A stretch of DNA of 64,000 nucleotides, taken from Nocardia harenae NBRC 108248. Lineage in GTDB: Bacteria; Actinomycetota; Actinomycetes; Mycobacteriales; Mycobacteriaceae. Every line of letters begins with the position of its first letter. Position 1 is the stretch's first letter. Below are positions 18,069-26,919 of the stretch, one piece after another. The notes beneath the pieces are model-generated. The model saw only the letters and a list, made by a program, of their open reading frames with translations. It was not told where the DNA came from and did no database searches. The position numbers and the translations under genes are program-made. Location: positions 186,001 to 250,000 of the forward strand of contig NZ_BDBH01000001.1 of NCBI RefSeq assembly GCF_001612885.1. The letters are read 5' to 3'.

Positions 18069-20011
18069 AGCGGGCCCGCTTCCGAGAGCTGGGCACCGCT
18101 GTCCGGGGCAGGGGGGTCGGCCGGGGCGCTGTCCGGGAATGCCTGCGGGCGGTGTTCGCCGTCCTCCCCGCGGCGCGGGGTGGACGGGGTACCGGTGCCC
18201 GGGGTGTTCGACGGAGCGGGGTCGCCCGGCGCCGGGTTCGCTGGGCCCGGGTCTGCCGGAATGGGACCGCCCGGAGCCGGGTCTGCCGGAGTGGGACCGC
18301 CCGGAGCCGGGTCTGCCGGATTGGGATCGCCCGGATCCGGGTTCGGCGGGGGCGGATCGGCCGGAGCCGGGGGCGGTGGCGTCCCGTCGGTATCCGCTTC
18401 CGGGGAGGCGGCCGTGTCGTCGTGCGGAGCCGGGTCACCGGAGCTGTCCGGCGCGGGCTCGGACTGCGAGTCGTCCGGAGTTTCCTTCTCGGGGTCGATC
18501 TTCGCGCCGGTCTCCGGGGCGACCTGGACCAGAACGGGCTGACCGTTTTCGTCGGTCTCCAACCGATACTCGGCGCTCGAACCGCCCGGCTCGGTGAGGG
18601 TCAGCGTGAGCCGTCCGTCCGCGCCGAGCGTGACCTCGGCGTGCCGGTCGCCCAGCGGGAAGCCGGCGAGGACCCGGTCGTCCGGGTGGCCGTCGCCGTC
18701 CGCGTCGACCGGCTCGAACGCCTGCTGTACCCGTTCGAGGGCGTCATCGATGCCGGCTGTGACCGAATCGGTCAAGGCGCTGAGGCCGGTGCCGAGGGAT
18801 TGCGCCACGCTCTGCGCGATGGGGGTCAGCGTCTGGGCCGCCGAGTTCAGCGTGCTGAGCCCCTCCAGAGCGGTGACGGCGGGCGAGGTGACCGAGGGCG
18901 TGGTCGACGGTGTGGTCGTCGCGGGCGACGTCGGACTCGTCGTGGGCGACGTCGGACTCGTCGCGGGCGACTGTGTTGTCGTCGCCGGTGAGGTCGCTTC
19001 GGCCGGTGACGACGTCGTCGTCGGCGTGGACGCCGTCGTCGTCGACGTCGGCGGCGTCGCAGAAGGAGTCGCCGCGGGCGTAGTCGACGCAGGCGCCGTC
19101 CCGACCGGCTCGGCGCTCGCGGGCACCGTCCCGACCGGCACCCCGCTCGGCGTCTCGGAGGCCGTACCTCCCGCCCGGGCATACTCCTCCCCCGACAACC
19201 CCCCGAACGCCCGGGCAACCTCCTCGTACAACCCCCGGACCCCATCATCGGCAACCGCACAGATCTCGCCGAACCACCGAACCTTCCGCTCGTAGTCCGG
19301 CACGAACAATTCGTCCAGCCACCCCCGGCACCGCTGCGAGATCACATCCTGATACGGCGACCACGGACTCTGCACGCCCCCCTCGCCGTACACGAACTCC
19401 TGCCAGACCCCGAGCCGCATGTCCGGAAACAACGCCTGCGCCCGGCTCGCCGCGGACCCGGCACTCAGCGTGTGCGTCCACCCGAACCCATCGGCCCCGT
19501 CGATGATGAAATCGACGTCCTCCGGCGTCTTCCCATCGATCGACAGCTCGGTGCCGTTCTCCAGAATCTGCTGCACGATCTCGGCTTTGCCGCGAACCGC
19601 CACCCGCAATGCCTCCGGCAGGCGATCGAACCCGGCGGAGATCTCGGCCAGAGCGGCGATATCGACCTCGGCGACGGCGAGCTGCCGATTCAGCAGCGAG
19701 ATGGCGGCGGTCGCCGCGGCCCCCTGCCACACCCCGGCGATGCCGCGCGTGCTGTCCGCTTGCGCCTGGTACTGCTCGCGCAGCACGGCGAGCACCTCGC
19801 GCAGCGCCTCCCCGGTGGCCCGAATCCGCTCCTCGGACAACCCGTTCTGCTCGTAGAAGCGGCGATGCAGGGTGGCGTAGTCGCCGTGCTCCGGCACCGT
19901 CTTCGCCCAGCGCTGATAGCGCGGCCCGAAGTGCTCGAAGTACAGCAGACTCCGCGAACCCAGCTCCAGCAGCTGGGCGACGGTGGCCCCGGACGGCACG
20001 GTGAACGTCAT
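18065..20011 (-). CDS. WXG/PPE-like type VII secretion-associated protein, Pro/Thr-rich
   Basis: This 648-residue protein has a helical N-terminal region (about 1-280) with a WXG-type turn, GIAGVWQGAAATAA (Trp95), as in PPE/EspB/WXG100 bundles. A Thr/Ser/Pro-rich stretch follows (about 290-390). Next is a small beta domain with a calcium-binding-like loop DADGDGHPDDRV (near 450). The long Pro/Asp/Ala tail includes a ten-residue repeat PAPGGPTPAD. The start ATG at 20011 lies one base after the stop of the 98-residue upstream gene, so they form a coupled pair like PE-PPE or esx pairs. I infer a secreted ESX substrate; no toxin domain is visible. The tail DNA is a 30-base tandem repeat. Confidence 0.7.
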   Translation of the reverse strand: MTFTVPSGATVAQLLELGSRSLLYFEHFGPRYQRWAKTVPEHGDYATLHRRFYEQNGLSEERIRATGEALREVLAVLREQYQAQADSTRGIAGVWQGAAATAAISLLNRQLAVAEVDIAALAEISAGFDRLPEALRVAVRGKAEIVQQILENGTELSIDGKTPEDVDFIIDGADGFGWTHTLSAGSAASRAQALFPDMRLGVWQEFVYGEGGVQSPWSPYQDVISQRCRGWLDELFVPDYERKVRWFGEICAVADDGVRGLYEEVARAFGGLSGEEYARAGGTASETPSGVPVGTVPASAEPVGTAPASTTPAATPSATPPTSTTTASTPTTTSSPAEATSPATTTQSPATSPTSPTTSPTSPATTTPSTTPSVTSPAVTALEGLSTLNSAAQTLTPIAQSVAQSLGTGLSALTDSVTAGIDDALERVQQAFEPVDADGDGHPDDRVLAGFPLGDRHAEVTLGADGRLTLTLTEPGGSSAEYRLETDENGQPVLVQVAPETGAKIDPEKETPDDSQSEPAPDSSGDPAPHDDTAASPEADTDGTPPPPAPADPPPPNPDPGDPNPADPAPGGPTPADPAPGGPIPADPGPANPAPGDPAPSNTPGTGTPSTPRRGEDGEHRPQAFPDSAPADPPAPDSGAQLSEAGPL

Positions 20012-20012
20012 C

Positions 20013-20309
20013 TCACTGCTCGCCCGCCGCGAAGCGATCGGCCGCACCCTGCCGATTCACCGACACCGCCACGGATTCGGCGGCCGAGACCGTCGCCCCG
20101 GACCACCCCGCGATCCGCGCCCCCAACGCCTCCAGCCCGGCCCGGAGCGCGGCCCCCTCGACCGGATAGTGCGAACCGACCTCCCCCGCCCCGATCAGGT
20201 TCTCCGCCACCACCTGTGCGGAACCCCCGACGACACCCCCCGACTCCAGCAGTTCGCTCGCCAGCCGCCCCAGTTCGCCGGTGTTCACCCCGACGTTCTC
20301 GCTGCTCAT
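20013..20309 (-). CDS. ESX secretion-associated helical protein, EspC/DUF2580-like
   Basis: This 98-residue, mostly helical protein is rich in Ala, Gly, Val and Glu, with no signal peptide. It has a central GEVGSHYPVEG and a second helix ALGARIAGWSGATVSAAESV. The size and pattern fit the small 'type VII secretion target' family that partners a larger WXG-type protein. It is directly coupled to the 648-residue gene. I see no clear YXXXD/E motif at the C-terminus. The family call is by pattern, so moderate. Confidence 0.65.
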   Translation of the reverse strand: MSSENVGVNTGELGRLASELLESGGVVGGSAQVVAENLIGAGEVGSHYPVEGAALRAGLEALGARIAGWSGATVSAAESVAVSVNRQGAADRFAAGEQ

Positions 20310-20411
20310 CGCTGCGCCCCCTCCCCTCCTGCTCGCCCGATCGGTGTGCGGCGGCGCGGAACCCGCCTCACCCTCCTTCGACGCGGCCGGGGTGCTCGCG
20401 GTTCCGCCGGA

Positions 20412-20717
20412 TCAGCCGAGCCTGCCCTGATCGGTGCGCACCCACTCCGAGGTGCCGTCCGGATGGTGGTGGAACTCCCAGGCGGCGTAGTCGCCGTCCT
20501 TCTCCACCACGGTCAGGTGGTCGGCGAGGCCGTCGCGGTCGGTGTCGGTCCACACCCGCAGGCCGTGCTCGTCGGATTCGGTGATCGAGTCGAGCGCGCC
20601 GTCGCCGTCGATGTCCTGGGTGGGGTGCACCAGCCCGACCTCGCCGAGATCGTGCAGCGCCGAGGCGGCGTCCACGTCGGGGAGGTCCATCCCGGGGAAC
20701 TCGGGCGAATTGACCAC
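20412..20717 (-). CDS. Small protein with two DxDxDG calcium-like loops
   Basis: This 101-residue acidic protein carries two repeats of an aspartate loop, DIDGDGALDSIT and DTDRDGLADHLT, each followed by a short beta hairpin ending in a Trp (RVWTD, AAWEF). The layout recalls dockerin/thrombospondin-3-type calcium loops and Actinobacterial DUF6802-like proteins (tentative). The GTG at 20717 is chosen because AGGAGGA lies just upstream. It shares the loop motif with the 648-residue protein downstream and may be the first gene of that cluster. Confidence 0.7.
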   Translation of the reverse strand: MVNSPEFPGMDLPDVDAASALHDLGEVGLVHPTQDIDGDGALDSITESDEHGLRVWTDTDRDGLADHLTVVEKDGDYAAWEFHHHPDGTSEWVRTDQGRLG

Positions 20718-20796
20718 GGCTCCTCCTGCAAGGCCGATCGGCGGGTGTGGCCTCCATCCTGTCACCCGCCGATCCGGAGCGCAGCCCCGGTCGCGC

Positions 20797-20991
20797 TCAG
20801 TACTTCGGCATCAGCAGCCAGAGCGCCGCGTACACCAGGAACTGCGGGCCGGGCAGCAGGCAGGAGAGCACGAACGCGATGCGAACGACGGTCGGGTTCC
20901 AGCCGAAGTAGCGGGCGATGCCGCCGCAGACCCCGGCGATCACCTGGTTGTCGGCGGTGCGGGTGAAGCGGCGGGCGGGGGTGGTGGTCAT
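20797..20991 (-). CDS. PspC-domain membrane protein
   Basis: This 64-residue protein is a bare PspC domain: ADNQVIAGVCGGIARYFGWN, then one or two hydrophobic segments (TVVRIAFVLSCLLPGPQFLV and YAALWLLMP). PspC proteins sit in the membrane and take part in envelope-stress responses in other bacteria. AGGAGG lies upstream of the ATG. It is divergent from the ABC-F gene. Confidence 0.92.
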   Translation of the reverse strand: MTTTPARRFTRTADNQVIAGVCGGIARYFGWNPTVVRIAFVLSCLLPGPQFLVYAALWLLMPKY

Positions 20992-21127
20992 TGGTCATCT
21001 CCTCCTCGTGACGATTTCCACTCTGCGCGAGCGGCGTTCGCGCCGCATCGGTCGCGGTACCCATATCGACCCCCATTCCGCCCGGCCCGGTCTCGGGGTC
21101 GGACCCGGACACGGCAGACTCGTGCGG

Positions 21128-22762
21128 GTGAGCACCACCCTGCACGCCCGCGGTCTCGCTGCCGGGCACGCCGAACGCACCCTCTTCGACGACCTCGACC
21201 TCACGCTGGCCGAGGGCGATGTGATCGGCCTGGTCGGGGCGAACGGCGCGGGCAAGTCGACGCTGCTGCGGCTGCTGGCGGGCGCCCCCGCCGCCGGGAT
21301 CACGCTGAGCCCGCCGGACGCCACCGTCGGCCACCTCGCGCAGGAGCCGGAGCGGGTGCCCGGCGAGACGGTGCTGGAGTTCCTGGCCCGGCGCACCGGG
21401 GTGGCCGAGGCACAGCGCGCCATGGACGCCGCCGCCGAGCGGCTCGCCGACGGCGGCGCCGACGACTACACCCCCGCCCTGGAGCGCTGGCTCGCGCTCG
21501 GCGGCGCCGACCTGGAGCAGCGCGCCGCCGAGGTCGCCGCCGCGGTCGGGCTGGACAGCACCCTGCCGCAGGGCGTCGGCACCCCCATGACCGCGCTCTC
21601 CGGCGGCCAGGCCGCCCGCGCCGGGCTGGCCTCGGTGCTGCTCTCCCGCTACGACGTGCTGCTGCTGGACGAGCCGACCAACGACCTGGACCTGGACGGC
21701 CTGGCCCGGCTGGAGCGCTTCGTGCTCGGCGTGCGGGTGCCGATGATGGTGGTCAGCCACGACCGGGAGTTCCTGGCCCGCACGGTGAACGGCATCCTGG
21801 AGCTGGACCTGGCGCAGCAGCAGGTCGCCTACTACGACGGCGGGTACGAGTCCTACCTGGCCGAGCGGGCAGTGGCGCGCAGACACGCGCGCGAGGCCTA
21901 CGAGGAGTTCGCCGACACCAAGGCGGGGCTGGAGGCGCGCGCGCAGATGCAGCGCAACTGGCTGGAGCACGGCGTGCGCAATGCCAGGCGCAAGGGCAAG
22001 ACCGACTCGGACAAGGCCGGGCGCAAGATGCGCGCCGAGTCCACCGAGAAGCAGGCCGCCAAGGCCCGCCAGACGCAGCGCCGGATCGAGCGGCTGGAGG
22101 TGGTCGAGGAGCCGCGCAAGGAGTGGGAGCTGCGGATGGAGATCGCGGCGGCCCCGCGCAGCGGCTCGGTGGTCGCCACGCTCTCCGAGGCGGTGGTGCG
22201 GCGTGGCGGCTTCACCCTCGGCCCGATCAGCACCCAGGTGAACTGGGCCGATCGGATCGTGCTGACCGGCGAGAACGGCGCGGGCAAGTCCACCCTGCTC
22301 GGGCTGCTGCTCGGCCGTATCGCGCCGGACAGCGGCAGCGCGAGCACCGGCTCCGGCGTGCTGGTCGGCGAGGTGGATCAGGCGCGCGGGCTCTTCCGGG
22401 CCGACGACACCCTGGCCGCCACCTTCGGCGCGGCGGTCCCCGACCTGCCGGAAGCCGAGGTGCGGACGCTACTGGCCAAATTCGGGCTGCGCGGCCCGCA
22501 CGTGCTGCGACCGTGTGCAACGCTCTCCCCCGGCGAGCGGACCAGGGCGGCGCTGGCGCTGCTACAGGCCCGGGGGGTGAACCTGCTCGTCCTGGACGAG
22601 CCGACGAACCATCTCGACCTGCCCGCCATCGAACAGCTGGAGCAGGCCGTCGATTCCTTCGACGGCACGCTGCTGCTGGTCACGCACGACCGGCGCATGC
22701 TCGACTCGGTGCGCGCCACCCGCCGCTGGCACCTGGCCGACGGCCGGCTCACGGAGGAGTGA
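21128..22762 (+). CDS. ABC-F family ATPase
   Basis: This 544-residue soluble protein has two ABC domains and no membrane helix. Domain 1 has GANGAGKST, LSGGQAARAG and LLLDEPTNDLDL. The linker (about 230-330) is highly charged with many Lys/Arg. Domain 2 has GENGAGKST, LSPGERTRAAL and LVLDEPTNHLDLP. ABC-F proteins act on the ribosome, either as translation factors or as antibiotic-resistance factors; which applies here cannot be read from sequence. The GTG at 21128 is chosen by alignment; a GTG two codons earlier is equally possible. Converges with glmM. Confidence 0.92.
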   Translation: MSTTLHARGLAAGHAERTLFDDLDLTLAEGDVIGLVGANGAGKSTLLRLLAGAPAAGITLSPPDATVGHLAQEPERVPGETVLEFLARRTGVAEAQRAMDAAAERLADGGADDYTPALERWLALGGADLEQRAAEVAAAVGLDSTLPQGVGTPMTALSGGQAARAGLASVLLSRYDVLLLDEPTNDLDLDGLARLERFVLGVRVPMMVVSHDREFLARTVNGILELDLAQQQVAYYDGGYESYLAERAVARRHAREAYEEFADTKAGLEARAQMQRNWLEHGVRNARRKGKTDSDKAGRKMRAESTEKQAAKARQTQRRIERLEVVEEPRKEWELRMEIAAAPRSGSVVATLSEAVVRRGGFTLGPISTQVNWADRIVLTGENGAGKSTLLGLLLGRIAPDSGSASTGSGVLVGEVDQARGLFRADDTLAATFGAAVPDLPEAEVRTLLAKFGLRGPHVLRPCATLSPGERTRAALALLQARGVNLLVLDEPTNHLDLPAIEQLEQAVDSFDGTLLLVTHDRRMLDSVRATRRWHLADGRLTEE

Positions 22763-22782
22763 CCGCCGCGCGCGGCGCCCGG

Positions 22783-24153
22783 CTAGACCGAGCCGACCAG
22801 CCGCGCCAGGTCGTCGGCGAGCTGGCGCGCGCGGGCCGGGTCGGTGGCCTCCACCATGACCCGAACCAGCTCCTCGGTGCCGCTCGGGCGCAGCAGCACC
22901 CGGCCGCTGTCGCCGAGCGCGCGCTCCGCCTCGGCCACCGCCTCGCGCACCGCGGGCGCCGCGGCCACCAGCGACTTGTCGCTCACCGGGACGTTCACCA
23001 GCACCTGCGGCACCGTGCTGAGCACGCTCGCCAGCTCGGCGATGCTCCGGCCGGTCGCGGCCATCCGCGCCATCAGGTGCAGCCCGGTGAGCACGCCGTC
23101 GCCGGTGGTGCCGTGCGCGGGCAGGATGACGTGCCCGGACTGCTCGCCGCCCAGGCTGAACCCGCCCCGGCGCAGCTCCTCGAGCACGTAGCGGTCGCCG
23201 ACCCCGGTGGTGCGCAGCGCGATGCCCGCCTCGCGCATGGCGATGTGCAGCCCGAGGTTGCTCATGACCGTGGCGACCAGGGTCTCCTCGGCCAGCTCGC
23301 CGCGCTCGCGCATGGCGATGGCGAGCACCGCGAGGATGGCGTCGCCGTCGACGACGGCGCCGGTGGCGTCCACCGCGAGGCAGCGGTCGGCGTCGCCGTC
23401 GAGCGCGAGGCCGAGGTCGGCGCCGTACTCGAGCACCGCGGCCTGCACCGGGCCGAGGTGGGTGGAGCCGCAGCGGTCGTTGATGTTCAGCCCGTCCGGC
23501 TCGGCGTTGATGGCGATCACGGTGGCGCCCGCCGCCCGGTACACCGCGGGGGCGACCTCGGAGGCGGCGCCGTTGGCGCAGTCCACCACGACGGTGAGTC
23601 CGGCGAGCTCCTCGCCGATGGTCGCGACCAGGTGCTCGACGTAGCGCTCGTGCGTCCCGGCCAGCGAGTACTCGGCAGGCACATCCGGCCCGGCGGCGGC
23701 GGAGGCGCTCCGCACCCGGCCGAGCCCGGCGCCGGTCGGCCGCTGCGGGGTGTTCGCCCTGATCAGGGCCTCGATCCGGTCCTCGATCGCGTCGTCGAGC
23801 TTGTGCCCGCCCGCCGCGAAGATCTTGATGCCGTTGTCCGGCATGGGGTTGTGCGAGGCCGAGATCATCACGCCGAGGCAGGCGTCGTAGAGCCCGGTCA
23901 GGTAGGCGACGGCGGGCGTCGGCAGCACGCCGACCGAGAGCACGTCCACCCCCGCGGCGGTGAGCCCGGCGGTGACGGCGGCCTCCAGCATCTCGCCGCT
24001 GGCCCTCGGATCGCGGCCGATCACCGCGAGCGGGCGGGATTTGCCCCGGCCGAGCACCTCGGCGGCCGCCCCGGCGACCTGCAGTGCCAGTTCCGGGCTC
24101 AACGAGCCGTTGGCGAGCCCGCGAATGCCGTCGGTGCCGAACAAACGTGCCAT
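22783..24153 (-). CDS. glmM: Phosphoglucosamine mutase GlmM
   Basis: This 456-residue enzyme converts glucosamine-6-phosphate to glucosamine-1-phosphate. Features are [12 protein letters not shown] at the N-terminus, the phosphoserine loop [12 protein letters not shown] (Ser100), the metal loop ALDGDADRC, the sugar loop GGEQSGH and the phosphate-binding [12 protein letters not shown] near the end. The start is taken at the ATG at 24153, where family proteins begin. It lies just downstream of rpsI, separated by a hairpin. Confidence 0.97.
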   Translation of the reverse strand: MARLFGTDGIRGLANGSLSPELALQVAGAAAEVLGRGKSRPLAVIGRDPRASGEMLEAAVTAGLTAAGVDVLSVGVLPTPAVAYLTGLYDACLGVMISASHNPMPDNGIKIFAAGGHKLDDAIEDRIEALIRANTPQRPTGAGLGRVRSASAAAGPDVPAEYSLAGTHERYVEHLVATIGEELAGLTVVVDCANGAASEVAPAVYRAAGATVIAINAEPDGLNINDRCGSTHLGPVQAAVLEYGADLGLALDGDADRCLAVDATGAVVDGDAILAVLAIAMRERGELAEETLVATVMSNLGLHIAMREAGIALRTTGVGDRYVLEELRRGGFSLGGEQSGHVILPAHGTTGDGVLTGLHLMARMAATGRSIAELASVLSTVPQVLVNVPVSDKSLVAAAPAVREAVAEAERALGDSGRVLLRPSGTEELVRVMVEATDPARARQLADDLARLVGSV

Positions 24154-24203
24154 TACCTTGCCCCTGAGATTGCTACAGCCTGGAGAAAGTTCCGCGTACA
24201 CCA

Positions 24204-24242
24204 CGAGAGCAGGCCACCGGCGGCGCCGGGGGCCTGCTCTCG
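24204..24242 (-). terminator. Terminator hairpin after rpsI
   Basis: Perfect 12-base arms (CGAGAGCAGGCC at 24204-24215 and its complement at 24231-24242) enclose a G+C-rich 15-base loop. It lies between the rpsI stop and the glmM start on the same strand, so it may attenuate read-through. Confidence 0.65.
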
Positions 24243-24256
24243 GACGATCCGATGGA

Positions 24257-24790
24257 TCAGCGCTTCGAGTACTGAGGCGCCTTGCGGGCCTTCTTCAGAC
24301 CGTACTTCTTGCGCTCGGTGGCGCGCGGGTCACGGGTGAGGAAGCCGGCCCGCTTGAGCGCGGGGCGGTCGTCCGGGGTGACCTCGATCAGGGCCCGCGC
24401 GATGGCGAGCCGCAGCGCGCCTGCCTGGCCGGAGGGGCCGCCGCCGACGAGCCGGGCGTACACGTCGAACGACTCGGTGCGCTCGACGGTGACCAGCGGG
24501 GACTTCACCAGCTGCTGGTGCACCTTGTTCGGGAAGTAGTCCTCGATGGTGCGGCCGTTCAGCACGAAGTTGCCGGAGCCGGGCACCAGGCGGACGCGGA
24601 CCACGGCCTCCTTGCGGCGGCCGACGGTCTGCACCGGGCGGTCGATGAGAACCGGGGCCTCGTAGCTCTCGTCGGACTCGACCTCGTAGCCGTAGTCCTC
24701 GGTCACCACCTCGGCGTTGGGATCCTCCGAGGTGTACTCGGTGAGCTCCGTCTCCTCGGCGAGGACGGCGTCGTTTTCGGGAGCGGTCAC
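24257..24790 (-). CDS. rpsI: 30S ribosomal protein S9
   Basis: This is a 177-residue S9. The conserved domain (about 50-177) begins [19 protein letters not shown] and ends with the ribosome-contacting tail [17 protein letters not shown]. The first 48 residues form an acidic extension ([18 protein letters not shown]), longer than the mycobacterial one. The GTG start at 24790 overlaps the rplM stop (GTGA). Confidence 0.97.
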   Translation of the reverse strand: MTAPENDAVLAEETELTEYTSEDPNAEVVTEDYGYEVESDESYEAPVLIDRPVQTVGRRKEAVVRVRLVPGSGNFVLNGRTIEDYFPNKVHQQLVKSPLVTVERTESFDVYARLVGGGPSGQAGALRLAIARALIEVTPDDRPALKRAGFLTRDPRATERKKYGLKKARKAPQYSKR

Positions 24791-25230
24791 TGGGCCACCT
24801 GCTTGATCTCGAACGGGACGGGCTGCTGCGCGGCGTGCGGATGAGTCGGGCCCGCGTACACCTTGAGCTTGCCCGCGATCGCGTTGCCGAGCTTGTTCTT
24901 GGGGATCATCCCCTTGATCGCCTTCTCCACGACCCGGTCGGGGCGGGTCTCCATGACCTGACCGACAGAGCGCGACTTGAGGCCGCCCGGGTGGCCGGAG
25001 TGGTGGTGGATCATCTTGTCCTGCCGCTTGTTCCCGCTGAGCGAGATCTTGTCGGCGTTGATGATGATGACGAAGTCGCCACCATCGACGTTCGGCGCGT
25101 AGGTCGGCTTGTTCTTGCCCCGCAGCAGCGTCGCTGCCTGCACGGCAAGGCGGCCGAGTACGACGTCGGTGGCGTCGATGACGTACCACGTGCGTGTGAC
25201 GTCACCAGCCTTGGGGCTGTACGTAGGCAC
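24787..25230 (-). CDS. rplM: 50S ribosomal protein L13
   Basis: This is a 147-residue L13. The sequence runs [66 protein letters not shown] and closes with [18 protein letters not shown]. The GTG start at 25230 matches the mycobacterial start ([10 protein letters not shown]). In mycobacteria the ESX-4 genes lie directly upstream; here 13 kb of other genes intervene. Confidence 0.97.
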   Translation of the reverse strand: MPTYSPKAGDVTRTWYVIDATDVVLGRLAVQAATLLRGKNKPTYAPNVDGGDFVIIINADKISLSGNKRQDKMIHHHSGHPGGLKSRSVGQVMETRPDRVVEKAIKGMIPKNKLGNAIAGKLKVYAGPTHPHAAQQPVPFEIKQVAQ

Positions 25231-25391
25231 AGTGCATCCCTGTCTGTCGTCGGTGTTGCCGGCCGAAGCGCGTGGCCGAGGGGTTCCCGGCGGCCGGTGG
25301 AGACCCGGGCCTCGAGCGCATCCGGGAAACCCCGGATGTCCACACGCCAGCAAGCCACGATACCAGCCGCCGGTGCGGCCACCGAATCGGC

Positions 25392-26882
25392 TCAGATGGC
25401 GATCGGCGGGCCCGGATCGCGGGCGCCCGGCGGGCCGGGGATGAGGTAGCGCAGGGTGTCGACGCCCGGCGCCGTGCAGTCCGGCTCGGGGTCGCGCGCC
25501 GGAGCGTCGCGGCCGGGCCGGAACCACAGCTCGGCGCGGACCGAGGCGATGCCGTCGCGGTGCCCGTCGGCGATCCGCGGGGTCACCGCGCAGGAGACCG
25601 CCGCGCCGAACCCGGCGGGCGACAACACGCCAGCGACCGGCGCGGCACCGGGCACGACCGGCGCGGCGCCGCCACCGGCCGCCACGAATCCGGTACCCGG
25701 CGCGATCACGCCATCGGCCGCCGCGAACCCCGCCCCCGATCCGACCGCGCCACCGGCCGCAGCGGGGGCGGCGATGGCGGGCGCCGCGGGCTCGGCCGCG
25801 GTGCCGTGCCCGTCGCCGGGCAGCGCGACCACCGCGAGCGCCATCGCGCCCGCGACCGCGGGCGCGCCGAAGAAGTTGTCCCGCATCCGGTTCCACAGCC
25901 CGCCCTTGGCGGACCCCGCGGGCGGCTCCGGCTCGTCCCGCTGCACCGCGCTGCTCCAGGCCGCCGCCTCCGGCTGCTCGGCGGCGGGCTGCTCGCCGCG
26001 CTCGGCGTGCCTGCCGCCCTGCTCCGGCTCGCCGGACCCGTCCTCGGAGACCAGCAGGTGCGCGGCGCCGAGCACCAGCGCGTGGATCGGGTGGTCGGCC
26101 ACCCGGAAGCGCTGCCCGAGGTGGTTGCGGAAGGCGAAGCGCAGCGGCTCGTTGTCGTAGACATTGCCCGCGAGCAGGATGGTCGAGGTGTCCGCGCCGA
26201 TCGAGCGGGCCGCGGCCATGACCTCGATCACCACGTCGTCGGCGGCGCGCGCCTCGCGCAGCGCGGCCGGGTCGAAGTGCACGTCCACCGATTCGGTCGG
26301 CTGCTCGTCGTCGCCGTGCACCGCGACGACGAGCACGGTCCGGCCGTCGCAGTAGACGCCGGTGGCGCCGACCCCGTTCGGGTCGTGCTCGTCCGGCGGG
26401 CTCACCAGGTTCAGCGCGCGCACGTAGCCGGAGAGCGCGACGCTCTCCGGCAGCGGCTCCACCTCCACGTCGAGCTGCTCGACCAGCTCGGCGTAGAGCT
26501 CGACCTTCTCCTCCGGCCAGTCGTCCGGGTACGGCATGGCGACCACGTCCGGCTTGCCGCGCAGGTAGCTGCCGATCGAGGCGAGCGGGTTGTAGAGCCG
26601 CGCCCGGAACACCATCGCCGCGGGCCAGGTGGCGCCCGCCACCACGATCTGCGGGTGGCCGAGGATGTCCCGCACGTCGGCGATGGCCATGCCGAGGTCG
26701 GGCCGCAGCCGGTCGACACCGGCGGTGTGCAGCCTGCCCGACGAGTCCGCCAGCAGATAGGCGGGCGTCGAGTACGAACCCTCCACTTTCACCGGGCGGA
26801 TCGGTGTCTCACCGCCGCCTGCGGCGACGGACACCACATCCCAGCCGAGATGTACCGCCCCAACTCGCACCGTCACAGGCAT
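25392..26882 (-). CDS. Actin/Hsp70-like protein with C-terminal membrane region
   Basis: This 496-residue protein has an N-terminal region (about 1-285) patterned like an actin/Hsp70 fold. [16 protein letters not shown] is a degenerate phosphate-1 strand, [20 protein letters not shown] follows, and [20 protein letters not shown] looks like an adenosine-site segment. A charged linker (about 290-340) and one hydrophobic helix ([16 protein letters not shown], about 345-360) come next. The Ala/Gly/Pro-rich tail holds two cysteines in a small C-terminal domain. It resembles the Rv3446c-like protein of the ESX locus in general layout. The ATG at 26882 has only a weak ribosome binding site. The function is unknown. 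Confidence 0.65.
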   Translation of the reverse strand: MPVTVRVGAVHLGWDVVSVAAGGGETPIRPVKVEGSYSTPAYLLADSSGRLHTAGVDRLRPDLGMAIADVRDILGHPQIVVAGATWPAAMVFRARLYNPLASIGSYLRGKPDVVAMPYPDDWPEEKVELYAELVEQLDVEVEPLPESVALSGYVRALNLVSPPDEHDPNGVGATGVYCDGRTVLVVAVHGDDEQPTESVDVHFDPAALREARAADDVVIEVMAAARSIGADTSTILLAGNVYDNEPLRFAFRNHLGQRFRVADHPIHALVLGAAHLLVSEDGSGEPEQGGRHAERGEQPAAEQPEAAAWSSAVQRDEPEPPAGSAKGGLWNRMRDNFFGAPAVAGAMALAVVALPGDGHGTAAEPAAPAIAAPAAAGGAVGSGAGFAAADGVIAPGTGFVAAGGGAAPVVPGAAPVAGVLSPAGFGAAVSCAVTPRIADGHRDGIASVRAELWFRPGRDAPARDPEPDCTAPGVDTLRYLIPGPPGARDPGPPIAI

Positions 26883-26919
26883 AAGTGTGCCTGGTGCCCG
26901 CAAACCCCGCTCGGCGCAC

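Noticed and set aside
18065..20011. A polymorphic toxin with a C-terminal toxin domain
   Set aside because: The C-terminus is low-complexity proline/aspartate sequence without a nuclease or other catalytic motif, and no typical immunity gene follows.
20542..24339. A 1265-codon plus-strand open frame
   Set aside because: It covers the ABC-F gene in another frame and glmM antisense. Both real genes have complete motifs; this frame has none.
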